NCBI GenBank assembly: GCA_022393335.1
Contig: JAJEKB010021191.1
Span: forward strand, 2,079,944-2,143,943
DNA length: 64,000 nt
Direction of reading: 5' to 3'
Origin: Macrotrachela quadricornifera
Taxonomy: Eukaryota > Rotifera > Eurotatoria > Philodinida > Philodinidae
This document shows, piece by piece, positions 46,711 to 58,740 of this stretch (the stretch's first letter is position 1; each line of letters begins with the position of its first letter). Position numbers and translations under genes: made by a program. The notes beneath the pieces were generated by a model. That model did no database searches. It was given only the letters and a program-made list of their open reading frames with translations, and was not told the DNA's origin.

Positions 46711-49700
46711 GTGATTCAATTTTTATTATAAGAAAAGTTTACTTTATTTTGTTAGTGTTCATATAACAAAATCTAGTCTTCCTCTTCGCTTAATGCCACT
46801 CTATATTCTACTTTTTAATATATAATGCTTCATTTAAATTCAATCTGAGTCTAAAAAAGCATTTGATTTCAGATGCTATAGAAGTTCAGTGAGTTCTATA
46901 GGACCTTCAAGACCTAGCCCATCGAATAGAGTGCATCCAGTTTATCATTTCTCTGAGAAACAATAGAAAAAAGGAAAACACTTATAAGTTGCACAGATGT
47001 ACAGCTAAATCGAAATACGAAAATCATAGCATCAGCATGAAGCCTCTTATACATAACACAGCAGCACAATATTGGCTCTGTCATCACTATATATACCTAC
47101 GTAACATAATAGTACATTCTTTCCTAACTTCCACTCGAGCATTTCTAAATCTGTACGTACAAAAAAAACATATCGTAATTGAAGTATGATTCATTTTGAG
47201 ATTTAGCGTTACTTTTTATTTCTCTCAGGAAAGGTTCGCCTTTTTTTATCAACGTTTTCCAGAGAAATCATAAAGCAGACTACATGTTAAATAATATAAA
47301 TACTGTTTAATTGTGATATATACATTGATCTAAAATAGAGAAAGAGTACTACCGAAGTAAACAAAATACTTCGTGTTAATTTCAATACGAATCAATCAAC
47401 ATAAAGAAAAAGAATTCATTTATTTGAACTCACTGTTTCGACTACGAACGTTTAACAGAAAACCTAAATGAGCAATATACAAAAGTAATAAAGCAATTTT
47501 TTATAACTCACATTTCACATTGATACCGTGAATTAGAATTAGCTAAATTACATGTTATAATATCATTAGTTTCATCGAATTCAACAAGATCTGATAGGAT
47601 GAGCTCGACCTGGATCTCTCCTTTCACGCAAATATCTTACTTATTTTGTGACAGCTGAATATGCTGGAGCATCAGGTCTTAATGTTGTTGTAAATTCTTG
47701 CCAATTGTTTTCCTACATATTTGTAGAATAGACCAAATTTTCATAGAATATTGATTAAATTTATCAGTCATTTTGTATAATGTTTTAAAAATTTCAAATA
47801 AGATTTTGTCATAAGTTCAGGATGAATTTGATATTGAATAAAAAACATCGTTCAAAAATGCTGATTGATTCACACAAAACAGCTAAGGAAATCGAATGAA
47901 CTAATTCAATAAATGATTTCGCACTCTACATACACGATTACATCTAATATTTAACTGTACATGATATCACAAAATATTATAGAAGAGAGAATAAAAAACA
48001 TGCAAAACTTGAAAATATACTCAAACTCTGAATGAAAGATATTTACTGTATTATAGACTTTATCTAAAAGACTGATAGAATTATAGGCGAAATATTTTAC
48101 TACCTATATATTCATGCAATAAATGTTTTGATATTAAGTATTTTATAAAAATTTAAACACTGTTCTACAAACTTTTGGTTAACCCTAGTAAAATTATTTC
48201 AAATAATGTAGATACTAAGTCCATTTAAATGCCTTAGAATCAACAGTAATAGAAGAAACATAGGAAAGACACTTTTCGAAGTAAGGATGAGAAAGGCAAC
48301 CCTAGTTCAATCTCCCTTGTTAAATACCAAGGGATTTCAGAGGAAGTTTCCGGAGAATCTCTGCGGATTTTTCAGGAAGTGCATTTAAAAGTGAAGAATA
48401 CATTATTATCTGCCAATATCAGAGATGTCACCTCTTCTGCTTTTAGCAGAAAAATTCTGCTTTTTTCTAATATTCTCCTGTTTATATATTTAGAAATCCT
48501 TTGTTTCACCTCAAAAATCTTTTTCTCATATTTATTATTGAAAAGGCCTTATCAACAGTTACTAATGTTATTGTTCTATCCTAAATCTCAATTTTTCTCA
48601 GATAATTTTTATTATCTAGTGACTAAAAACAACTACTGCTGTGTATTATTGCTTTTTAATCCATTTTTTTATCTGATTTTCTTTCTGTCGTGTTTTATAT
48701 TAGGCATCTAATTCATAGAAATCAGCGTACACATTTTTTTGTTTGTTCATTTGATGAGTATAAGTAATTAATATAATTACTAATAATACAGAGATAGAAA
48801 AAACTTAGATGTAGATAATAATGAGAGTTTCACTACTGCGAAGAAGCTAATACCCAAGTATTAGTAGTTCCTGAACCAGCACTGATATCATCAGGAATTA
48901 AATAAAAAAAAAAAGAAATCAAAGAAAGGCAAGCTCAACAGAGAACGGCTAAAAATCATCGAATACCAGCCATTTTTAAAAGAATATAAATTTGATTAGT
49001 TTCAAGCAACATGTATTGCTGATAATCAAGAGTTTTTCATACCTGTCTGAAAAAAAGCTGATAGTAATAATCACATGAATACTCACAAATAAAAAACTAA
49101 CAGTTAAATGCTATCATTTAATCAAGAGTTAGTTCAAATTTTCCTTATCATGCATTGAAATAGATAAATATTTATTAAGTAATCGGAGTTTGTGAAAAAC
49201 TATTAGATCAAATGAAAATATACTATCAGAAGAAAATCTGTTCAATAATTCTATCTACTTGTTATTTAGTAGTATTTCTTGATTCAAAGTAACAAAGATC
49301 ACACTGTGGTGTGACAATTCTTGATTAGTACATTAGAACAAATTTTGAAAATAGCTGTATATCACAAATATACTTTCTGTTTTTTTTCTGCTTTTTAGAC
49401 TTCAAAAGGTGACAACATTGGCCAATATATGACATATTTCAGTAATATTGATCTATCTATCAAAATTTCTAGTAAAGTTTGTCTCACTGCTGAATCACGC
49501 TACCATCCATATCTAACTATCTAACTATTGTCTATGCAGAAAGTGTGAATACGGCTTAGCAAAATATATTGAACGATTTTAAGATAAGACAAAACTTCTA
49601 CTCTTTCTTTAACATTTCTTGTCTTTTTACACCAGCCAGATATTTCTAAAATCAACTATATATATATATACCTAAATGACTGTATTCTCGTATATATTTA

Positions 49701-50124
49701 AAACTTTTATGCACTCTATAGAATCAAATCAAAAAAAGAAATACTCTTAAGGGTATCCAAATGTGGGAAACCTCAAAAGATTAGGTTGATAACTTCCTGA
49801 GGAGTTTTCTGGTGGGTGAGATATAAACATTTTTTATCTGGATTTCAATACAACAATGGATATAAGAAGACAAAAAAGACCATTACAGAACAAGAAATCT
49901 GTATTTTTTCTATCATTATTTTAATGTATGATATTTATCAATGTTCCACATATGTCTTTCGAGGATTTTAAACTACTTCTATCAAGAAAAAGTTTCTCTC
50001 CAATCTTTTCTATCTTTATATTTGAGAAATCATTGATATAGACATCAATAAAGTATGATATAGTAGTACTTTTCTTTACAACAACTGAGAATTTTCTCTA
50101 TTCTTCTCTATCACATCAAACAGA
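46711..50124. other. Gene-free AT-rich region or long intron
   Basis: No exon with a domain was found. A repeat shared with about 11941-12035 lies at about 47525-47640. ORFs at 46989-47189 and 48379-48711 are short and featureless. Confidence 0.45.
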
Positions 50125-51135
50125 ATGAAAAACAACATTATAGAAGTTTGTCTTTTCTCACAATTCAAAGAAAATGAAAGATTTCTTTTGATGATGATGT
50201 TATATTTTCTCTTTCTTTTAGTACCACTTCGTGGCAGTTTGATAGATATTTCTGCAAATGCCAAATGGAACAAGAATGGTCAAACAGTAGGAGGACAAAA
50301 TCCAACACTCTATTACCCTCACGGTATATGTGTAGATGATGAACAAACAATTTATTTTGCTGATTATGGAAATCACCGTATTATGGCATGGAAATCGGGT
50401 GAAACGAATGGACAAATAGTGGCAGCTGGAAATGGACAAGGAAATGGTACTTATCAATTGAGTGGACCAACAGATGTGATCGTGGATAAAGAGAAAGATA
50501 GTCTTATTATTTGTGATCAAGGGAATAAAAGAGTAGTTAGATGGCCTCGTCAAAAAGGAACGAGTGGAGAAATAATTATTTCGAATATCTCTTGTTGGGG
50601 TTTGACAATGGATGACAATGGATTTCTCTATGTCACTGATGTTGTCAAACATGAAGTAAAAAGATATCGAATGGGTGAATCCCAAGGAATAGTAGTAGCA
50701 GGTGGAAATGGACAAGGAAATCGTCTTGATCAGCTCAATGAGCCCCGCTACATATTCGTCGATCGAGAACATTCAGTATTTGTGTCTAATTTTTATAATC
50801 ACCGTGTGATGAAATGGATAGAAGGTGCAAAAGAAGGTATTGTTGTTGCTGGTGGACAAGAAAAAGGAAATAGTTTAACACAATTGTCTCATCCTAATGG
50901 AGTACTAGTTGATCAAGTGGGTACTGTTTATGTAGCTGATGAATATAATCATCGAATTGTACGTTGGCTTAAAGATGCACAACAAGGAAATGTTATTGTT
51001 GGTGGAAATGGTGAAGGAGCACAAGCATATCAACTCAGTTATCCCATAGGATTGTCATTTGATCGACAAGGTAATCTCTATGTTGTTAATATGCTTAACA
51101 ATCGAGTACAACGATTTAATATTGAAATGCCATGA
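50125..51135 (+). CDS. NHL-repeat beta-propeller protein
   Basis: A continuous frame of 336 codons ending in TGA. About six NHL repeats follow the pattern L-x-x-P-x-G-I-x-V-D-x-x-x-x-x-Y-V-A-D-x-x-N-H-R-I-x-x-W, with G-G-x-G-x-G turns between (for example residues 75-120, 225-260 and 270-305). They form a six-bladed propeller for binding. Met at 50191 (three Met in a row) gives a better signal peptide (M-L-Y-F-L-F-L-L-V) than Met at 50125. However, the same T/C-rich stretch ending in TTTTAG at 50221 is a good splice acceptor, in phase with the exon ending at 46577. The product is secreted in either case. Confidence 0.82.
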   Translation: MKNNIIEVCLFSQFKENERFLLMMMLYFLFLLVPLRGSLIDISANAKWNKNGQTVGGQNPTLYYPHGICVDDEQTIYFADYGNHRIMAWKSGETNGQIVAAGNGQGNGTYQLSGPTDVIVDKEKDSLIICDQGNKRVVRWPRQKGTSGEIIISNISCWGLTMDDNGFLYVTDVVKHEVKRYRMGESQGIVVAGGNGQGNRLDQLNEPRYIFVDREHSVFVSNFYNHRVMKWIEGAKEGIVVAGGQEKGNSLTQLSHPNGVLVDQVGTVYVADEYNHRIVRWLKDAQQGNVIVGGNGEGAQAYQLSYPIGLSFDRQGNLYVVNMLNNRVQRFNIEMP

Positions 51136-51152
51136 AATTAATGGAATGAACT

Positions 51153-51158
51153 AATAAA
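51153..51158 (+). terminator. Poly(A) signal of NHL gene
   Basis: AATAAA 18 bases after the stop codon, with further AATAAA-type words near 51222. Confidence 0.55.
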
Positions 51159-51962
51159 TTTTATTTATTCTCAGCTATTGATTATAATATTTTGATTGCT
51201 GTGTAATTTTAATTGAAACGAAATAAATAAATTGATATACATTTATATTCACATACGCGCGTACGACCAGAGAGACACTGGTTATTGGAGGTACAAAAGC
51301 CAACAGCGATAAGACAATGTACATACATACGTACGTACATAAAAGGTCTTTCCGTTGTCTTTGTCCAACAAGAGCAGTATCTCTCTGGGTTGAATTAATA
51401 TAGAAAACATACATTAATTCAACGCTAAAAAAAAAGTTAATCAATCGGAAAAAACTCACACCCCTCATGGGAAATATTTAATTTTGAATTGAAATAAATA
51501 TACTCTTTCTGTTTCAATATAGCAGTAATATATTTATTTTGAAAACATAATTTTCTTTCATGTTCAGTTTGTTATTGATTATCAATAAAACAAGTTGAAT
51601 ATAAAAGATAAAGTTTTTTTCCCTATCTACACTTAAATGAGAAGTAATTTTTAAGAGTATTACCTATTTTGTTTATTTGAATGATAAATATCATCTTGTT
51701 ATATAGCATAGTCAAACAATGATCATTCATGAACAAAGTAATTAACTCTGCTTTTTAGGGCTTATAGGGACTGCAAGGGCTATAGGAAACAAGTAGCGCG
51801 GCGCAATCGCCGCTGACCCTCTACTGAAAGAGTGTGATCAGATCGCTCAGATCTCTTATAATAAGAAAAAAAATTGTTTTAATTCATAAGTTCAATCACT
51901 CGATCACTTGTCCGACAGTCTTTTACTCATACTCCTTTCGCTTACTATAATCTAGTCAAACT

Positions 51963-52016
51963 AACGTCCAGTCGTTCGTCAGCCTCCCTCCGGTCGGTCA
52001 CTCACGACTAGCCGTT
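51963..52016. repeat. 54-bp hairpin repeat, copy 1
   Basis: Starts AACGTCCAGTCGTTCGTCAG and ends CACGACTAGCCGTT. The ends are inverted (AACGNCTAGTCGT / ACGACTAGCCGTT) around a CCTCCCTCCGGTCGG loop. Confidence 0.65.
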
Positions 52017-52599
52017 GACATATATAATCAATTTTTCTATTTTCACACCAAAAAACTAGCTCGTTTATAATAGGTCGGTTCGTAATCGAAGATATTAAAA
52101 CTTTACGCAAAAGTGTGGTCTGCAGCACAAATTGTTTTCTTCCCTTCATTTTCAGGAACTGATAATCGGCCGGACTCATTCTCAAAGAGGCATTAATTAA
52201 GTTCCTTCGAAAAATCATTCAGGCTACCTGAGACTCTTTCGAATCTCATCTTTGAAGTAGCTCTCTAAATAAACGCCTAGATGTTTCTATAGCCACCTCC
52301 GTATCTTCCAATTTTGTATTTCCTTTCGAAGTGAATAAATGAGTTAACTTTCATTTTATGACCAAAACCAATGACATTCTGTTATATGTAACAAGATGTC
52401 CACTTGATTACCCTTAATGATTGTTTGAAACAAATATACGAAAGCGTTTCTTTTCAGTATTCAAGGGTAAAACACCCACGCACAACCACAATGGATTCGA
52501 AAAAACTAATTCAAGACTAACATTCTTCACCGATTATAATCATTCATCAAATTCTAACAACATAGTTGATTTTCTCGTAGACGAAGTATCAAAAACGAC

Positions 52600-52900
52600 T
52601 TGAAAAAACGGTTCACAAAAAAATGTCTTCAGATTCGAGTTCCTCGACCTCGGTTATTTTCGATCAAGCTTTATAAGAAAATACTTTTTTCGTAAAAAAA
52701 GTAGTCCTTTGTGTAAAAAAAGTGATTCGCAAAAAAATCTCAAAAAACTGACATCAGATTCAAATTCTTCGGCCTCGATTACTTTTGGTCAAACTTTGTA
52801 GAAAGCTATAATAAATATACAGTCTAAGAACGAACGAACGGACTTATGAACGAACGCATTTAACTGACTCTGTGTATACCCTCCTTTCAATACAGAGAAC
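52600..52900 (+). repeat. TCGACCTCGATTA repeat family, copy 1
   Basis: Contains two units of the type AGATTCGAATTCCTCGACCT / CGGTCAAACTTTATAAGAAA with AAAAAAGTGGTCC spacers. Then follow ACGAACGAACG and a terminal CCCTCCTTTCAATACAGAG. The same order occurs at 57750-58060 and 58140-58740. Confidence 0.6.
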
Positions 52901-53816
52901 CATACAAAAGTACGAAAGGATAAAACGTATACGTCTTTCTCTAAAAAGAAAATCTCGCTTTTGTAACGTCAAAATTTGGTTACTCACAATTTTGTTCCTT
53001 TTTGAAAGCAAAAAGTGCACTTAGAAAACAAGCGATTCAGTGGAAGTTATAGAACTTTTCACGTTGTATCTCGTGGTATATTTCTTTTTTTCTATTAATA
53101 CAACGTATTCAATAATAGTAAAATGAGATACAATAGTACTTCACTTTTTATACCATACCCATTGTGGTCTACTGTAATGAGCTAGCATTCAACAAAAACA
53201 ATTCTTATCGAAATTTTAACATTATGATATTAGTTCAATAGTAATCAAATAGCACAGAAAGATGGGGTTTTTTTTCTCTATCATTCCATGTAAAAAGGAA
53301 CTTTTATCAAGCTTAGTATGTGCTACTAAAATGTCGATGTCACTGCTTTTGGATATCCCTTTGTATTTATATAATATTACTTTTTCTCTCGAACAGACCT
53401 GGGTTTTTTGACATAAAAGCGTTAAAAAATGTAATATGCAAATATTTTGATGATTGAATATTATATGCTATCTTATTCTAGAAAGAGATACTTTTTAACA
53501 CATTCGACCCGATTCAGTTTTTTAAGAAAATGTTTTCAAGATCATCATTTTCATGGACTGTTAACTTCTAATAAGTGCATATAATGACGTTTTCGTTATC
53601 TTTTACTGATTATCTATCTTTCTCTTCTTTGTATCACAACATAATGAGTCATTTTTTTTTGACCAACTGAATAATCGCTCAAGTTACTTTTTCGTTCTTT
53701 TTCATATTATACGAAGCATGTGCAAAAAAAATGAAGGAAGGTTTCAGCATTTTCTCTTATTCTTTTCTCTCTATCGTCTTGTATATAAATACAACCGAAA
53801 TTTTGGAACAGTTCAC

Positions 53817-54220
53817 ATGTCATTTGAAGACACCGATAGAAAAGATAGCGCCAGCTCACTTAGTGAAGTGAGTTCTCTGGATGAGGATTTTGATATAATG
53901 GACCTTGAATCTGACAATTCTGAAGAAGAAGTTACTGTTAACAAGAAAACTACACTGAAAGCAAAGTGAACATTCTGCAGTTTTATGAAAGTCTTGTACG
54001 ATCTTTACTTTTTGGTATGTCATTCGAGAAGCTGAGACCTGATTCGAGACAACAATCAACCAGTCATTTGAAGCGCAAACTAGTTGATCACAAGCTCGAA
54101 GAAAAGAAAGGATCTGACCGCGATGTCCGAAGACGCTGTGTCGGTTTTTACGAGAAAAACAGGGAACAACAATCAAGTGAAGCGTATCATTCAACAACAA
54201 AGAGAATGAAAACTTCGTGA
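53817..54220 (+). pseudogene. Internally deleted piggyBac-like transposase
   Basis: ATG at 53817 opens an acidic N-terminus (S-S-L-S-E-V-S-S-L-D-E-D-F-D) of 50 residues ending in TGA at 53967. Overlapping it in another frame (from 53966) is the C-terminal part: L-Q-F-Y-E-S-L-V-R-S-L, F-E-K-L-R-P, K-R-K-L-V-D-H-K-L-E-E, R-D-V-R-R-R-C-V-G-F-Y-E-K. The catalytic core between the two parts (several hundred residues in full-length enzymes) is absent. The tail matches the remnant at 39070-39318. The second Cys of the R-R-C-x-x-C pair is Phe here. Non-functional as a transposase. Confidence 0.6.
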
Positions 54221-54840
54221 TCTGATTGTAACAAATTTTCTTGTCTTGTTTTTTTTTCAACAAGAAGGAATACACTATGTAACAAACAGGTAGCGCTCAT
54301 CCTACGGATTCGCTGGCCCTTTTCTGAGAGAAAAATTAGTGCGATTATCACTCAAAATAACTTCCGCTTGGATTATCTTATATCTCAATCCCCTTAATTG
54401 CATGAATGTTACGAAACAAACATCCACTCTGGCGATGATCGTTTTATAGAAATATTCCTATATAGATTCATACATAAATGACAAGTAAACCTCAAGTTCG
54501 AGTTGTTTGTCTTCGATTGAGATTGATCAAGTCTAATACAAATATCTGACCATATTTAATGGTGTGGAACGTCATATTTTCCAATCCTGTACTCTGACTT
54601 ATTTGAACAAAACGAAGAGATAAACATTTAAGTCTCTTTAAGCGCAATATTTATCGCTATACGATTGTCTTTAGAAAAACAGAGTTAGATACGGTTCAGA
54701 TGTTTCAGTTTTTTCATCAAATTCAATAGCATGACCAGATGGCGATCACTCCAAATCACAATTCCATGAAAAAAATATCTTTTTTCAAACTTGAGAATTC
54801 CGAACAGCTTCTTAAAGTTTTAGGACGATACAAGTACATA
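54221..54840. other. Gene-free stretch
   Basis: No coding or repeat structure recognised. Confidence 0.4.
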
Positions 54841-55706
54841 CAGGGTGGCCGAAAAGTCACGTTACCCAAAAAAAATTAAATATCTCCGTTACGGCTTAAG
54901 CAGAGAAGCTGATTTTTTTACCAGTGATAGAGCCATGTACAAGCTTTATATTTATAAAGACATGCCTAGGGAGATCCTTTGTTAAGTATCATTATTGACC
55001 TTAACAAGAAAATTTTACCGTTTCACAGTTCGAAAGGAAAGTCACTTTGCTGAAAAAAATTGAATATCTCCGCTACGACTAGAGCTAATCAACTGATTCT
55101 TTTACCAATGATAGAATCATATTCAACCCTTATACTCATAAAGACATGTCCAGAGAGATCCTTCATTAAGTATATTATTTTTTATTCTACCTATGAAAAA
55201 GTAAAATTATTTTGTTGAGGTCATTAGTAATATTTTATAAAGGCTCTTTCTAATCTTGTCCGTACGGATTTAAAGTGTTAACATACCTCTATTATTGGTG
55301 AAGAAATCAGTTGGTTTTCTCGAGCCGTAGTGGAGATATTAAAATTTTTCTTGGTATCATGACTTTTGGGTCATATACAGGGTAGTCCAAAAGTCAGTTT
55401 ACCAATATAAAAATTGAATATCTCCATTACAGCTCGACCAAAGGAGCTGATTTTTTTTACCAGTGATAGAGCCATGCCTAAAGAGACCCCCTGTTAAGTA
55501 TACTATTTTTTTTTCTATCTGTGAAAAAGTAAAGCTTTCTTGTTAAGGTCAATAATGATACTTAACAAAGGATCTCCCTAGGCATGTCTTTATAAATATA
55601 AAGCTTGTACATGGCTCTATCACTGGTAAAAAAATCAGCTTCTCTGCTCAAGCCGTAATGGAGATATTTAATTTTTTTTGGGTAACGTGACTTTTCGGCC
55701 ACCCTG
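54841..55706. mobile_element. mariner-type composite MITE, TA target site
   Basis: The ends CAGGGTGGCCGAAAAGTCAC and its inverse (55687-55706) lie between TA dinucleotides (54839-54840 and 55707-55708). Arms of about 170 bp are nearly identical, including TGATTTTTTTACCAGTGATA and CATGCCTAGGGAGATCCTTT. Two diverged, partly direct copies of the same arm lie inside (starting near 55027 and at 55379, CAGGGTAGTCCAAAAGTC), so the unit is a composite. No transposase ORF. Confidence 0.82.
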
Positions 55707-55895
55707 TATCTATCTCTGTTTACGCTACAATAAGCAAATAACATTATGTTAGTATTCACAATCCCTTTACGGGATATGTTTTGTTACATAAAATGTATAA
55801 TAAAAAATTATTTTCCCTCAAAAATCGAGCTATTTGAAAACCTATTAAGGTACTTCAAATCTCACTCAATGCACTTATGATGAAACTTTTAAATC

Positions 55896-55949
55896 AACGA
55901 CTAGTCGTTCGTCGGCCTCCCTCTGGTCGGCCACTCACGACTAGCCGTT
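55896..55949. repeat. 54-bp hairpin repeat, copy 2
   Basis: AACGACTAGTCGTTCGTCGG to CACGACTAGCCGTT. The first 13 bases form a near-perfect inverted partner to the last 13. Confidence 0.65.
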
Positions 55950-56227
55950 TCCATGTACGCCTTATTTTTCTGTGTGTCATCTGTCACAATAGGATTCGCA
56001 TGCGTACAACAGTAGCTTACACATAACATATCGATACGTAATCGAAAACTTCCAACACTCCGATCACATTGTGTAGTTTTCATCAGTTTTCAATTTCTTT
56101 TTTATTTTCAGAAAATAATATTTTGCTGAATTCATTGTCAAACAAGATTAATTAGGCTCCTTGAAAATTCTACTTAAATTACTTGAGACTTATTTCAAAA
56201 CTGTGCTTTGAAATAACGTTCTAAGTC

Positions 56228-56281
56228 AACGTCTAGTCGTTCATCAGCCTCCCTTTGGTCGACCACTCACGACTAGCCGTT
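56228..56281. repeat. 54-bp hairpin repeat, copy 3
   Basis: AACGTCTAGTCGTTCATCAG to CACGACTAGCCGTT. Same length and orientation as the other two, 332 bp from copy 2. Confidence 0.65.
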
Positions 56282-57749
56282 TTCATATTCAACACCGCTA
56301 CATCCCTTCAATATTAGTTTAAGTTTGAACCGAATAAATCCATCTCGTTTAAATTCCTCTCAAGAAGTTATTGGATATTTGTTAATACACTCATTAAGGA
56401 GCTAAAAAAGGAAAACTATTCGAAAATTGCCATAAATAGGGTACATTATATTGTCGTCTAGGAAAAATCTTCGCCTATTTTGAATGTTACTTTAAGGTTG
56501 AGGTATATGAAGACTCACCAACACGATATGAAGCACCAACTTTGCTTTTCTTACATGCTTCTGTATAAATCTTACTCAAAACTCTGACGTATAGTAATGC
56601 ACAAAGAAAAAAGTTTCTATTAGAATCAATATCAAACATGGATTCATGTCTCTCGATTATTCCTAACTAAAGCTTAAAATAACAAAAAGTTTATTAAATA
56701 TAATTTTACAGGTGATATCTATGGAGGCTCAATAACAGAACTTCAAACATTCGCTTCGTGTTTTACATGTTTTTGTATATATTTCACTCAAAGATGCAAC
56801 ATATAGTAATCAATAAAGAAAACTGTTTATATTAGAATCAATATCGAACATAGATTTATGACCCTTGAATATACGTGAGTCAAGCTTACAACAGCAAGTA
56901 GTTCGTCAAAGAAAGCTAAGAAATAGATTGCAAACATTATTACTGACTTCGGGCTCGTATTTTCCGTGTTCGATAACGATAAGTCGAGTTTTATTAGAAA
57001 CGATTTACTAATTTATCATTATTTAAAAACCAAGAAATATTGAAAAACTAACTCTACATTTCGATTTTTCATTATCGATTGTTTTTGGTGGAGTATTACT
57101 GGGGATAGTTTACATTATTTACTATTAATTATTTAGCAAACCAACTCAGTCTTCATTTATTGATCATCGACTATCTTCGATCAAACTTCTTAGGAAAAAA
57201 AAGTAAAACTAATTACTAACCACAAACCTGACTTCAGATGTGAATTTTTTACCCTCAATTACTCTTCATATAGTTTTCACCTAAAACATTACAATCTTTT
57301 GATATTAAACTAGCTGACAACGTTTTCAGATTGGCTTGGACACAGGAAGATACAGAGAAACTCTAGAAGAGAGCATATCTGTATAATTACAAACTTATTC
57401 TATGCAGTATGATTTCTCCTCCAATCCACGAGATAAATCGTCATTTCGTAAAAAACGGCCTTCTTTTAATAAAAAAATCATTAAAAAAATTCAAGGATGA
57501 ATGATACTATTCGATATCTCGATCCCGAAAACCTTTGCTGAAACGTTAAGATTTGATTCTTTCAAAGTTGAGATTTCTTATTTGTTTTTCTAGGAACATG
57601 CTTTTTTTACCGTTGATCTGGCACGAACGAAGAAAGGCATTTCACTTTTTTCCGTATCAGTCTTCCTTCAGTCGACGAAATAGTAAATTTATACCCTTTT
57701 CAAACCTAATCACACCAAATGATTCTTTACCCTTAAAAGCGCTTTGGTC

Positions 57750-58060
57750 CAAGTTTATAAAAAAATCATTTGTTTTTCGTAAAAATTTTTTTTGTAACGA
57801 AATCATAAAAAACTAATGATACCATTGGATTCCTTGACCCCAAAAGCCTCCGGTTAAACTTTATAAGAAATTTTCTTTTTCGTAAAAAATTTTAAAAAGC
57901 TAATCACAGATTCGAATTCCTCGACCCAAAAAATCTTCCATCAAGCTTACCTTCAATGCACGGGCGATATATGGAAAGGATTACAAATGTGGGAATGAAC
58001 ATATATACGAACATACGAAGTTTACTCGCTCGGCACAATACTGTCCTTTCAATAGAGGGA
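57750..58060 (+). repeat. TCGACCTCGATTA repeat family, copy 2
   Basis: Units GATTCCTTGACCCCAAAAGC and AGATTCGAATTCCTCGACCC, then ACGAACATACGAAG and a CTGTCCTTTCAATAGAGGGA end. Confidence 0.55.
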
Positions 58061-58139
58061 ATATTAATAACAAAAGTAACGCTCGTCTAAAGACTCGCTC
58101 AGCTCTTTCTCGTAGAAATCGTATTTCTTAACTACTGTC

Positions 58140-58740
58140 AAGCTATTCATTTATAAAATTAAAAAGACTGAAGTCCGATTCAGGCTCCTCGACCTCAACT
58201 GCCTTTGACCAAACTTCATAAAAACAAATGTTCTTTGTTAAAAATTTGTTCTTTGTGTAAAAAAATGGTCCCCAAAAAAATTTTGAAAAACTAACATTAG
58301 ATTTGAATTCCTCGACCCTGGTTACCCTTCGGTCAACCCTTATAAAAAAAAATCTTTTTGCAAAAAAAGTGGTCCTTCATGTAAAAAAATTGTTCCTCAA
58401 AAAAATATTAAAAAACTGATCTCAGATTCGATTTGCTCGACCCCGATTATCCTTCGGTCAACCCTTATAAAAAAAATTTTTTGTAAAAAAAGTGATGCTT
58501 TATGTAAAAAAAGTGGTCCTTTGTGTAAAAAAATTGATCTCCAAAAAAATTTAAAAAAACTAACCTCTAATTCGAGTTCCTCGACCTCGATTATCCTTCG
58601 GTCAAACTTTACTATACATACTGTTGCATAAGAAAGAATCAACATACGTATGTATGAATGAAGGAATTTATGAACGAACGAACGAACGAACGAACATAGC
58701 TACTCTGCGTAATACCCTCCTTTCAGTAGAGGGAATATCG
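58140..58740 (+). repeat. TCGACCTCGATTA repeat family, copy 3
   Basis: Four tandem units of about 110-130 bp (CCTCGACCTCAACTGCC, CTCGACCCTGGTTACC, CTCGACCCCGATTATCC, CTCGACCTCGATTATCC), then GAACGAACGAACGAACGAAC and CCCTCCTTTCAGTAGAGGGA. Confidence 0.6.

Larger units (their letters stand above)
51159..53816. other. Gene-free repeat-rich region
   Basis: Holds one 54-bp hairpin repeat (51963-52016), one copy of the TCGACCTCGATTA repeat family (about 52600-52900) and, at about 53041-53150, a relic matching the interior of the 61924-62912 element (TTTTCACG-TGTATCTCGTGGTATA). No gene is visible. Confidence 0.5.
55707..57749. other. Gene-free region with two hairpin repeats
   Basis: Besides the 54-bp repeats at 55896-55949 and 56228-56281, no gene is visible. 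The 87-codon ORF at 57553-57816 has no recognisable domain and runs into the next repeat. Confidence 0.45.

Noticed and set aside
50165..50772. Long minus-strand ORFs under the NHL gene
   Set aside because: They are antisense shadows of the repeat-coding frame; the plus strand has clear NHL repeats.
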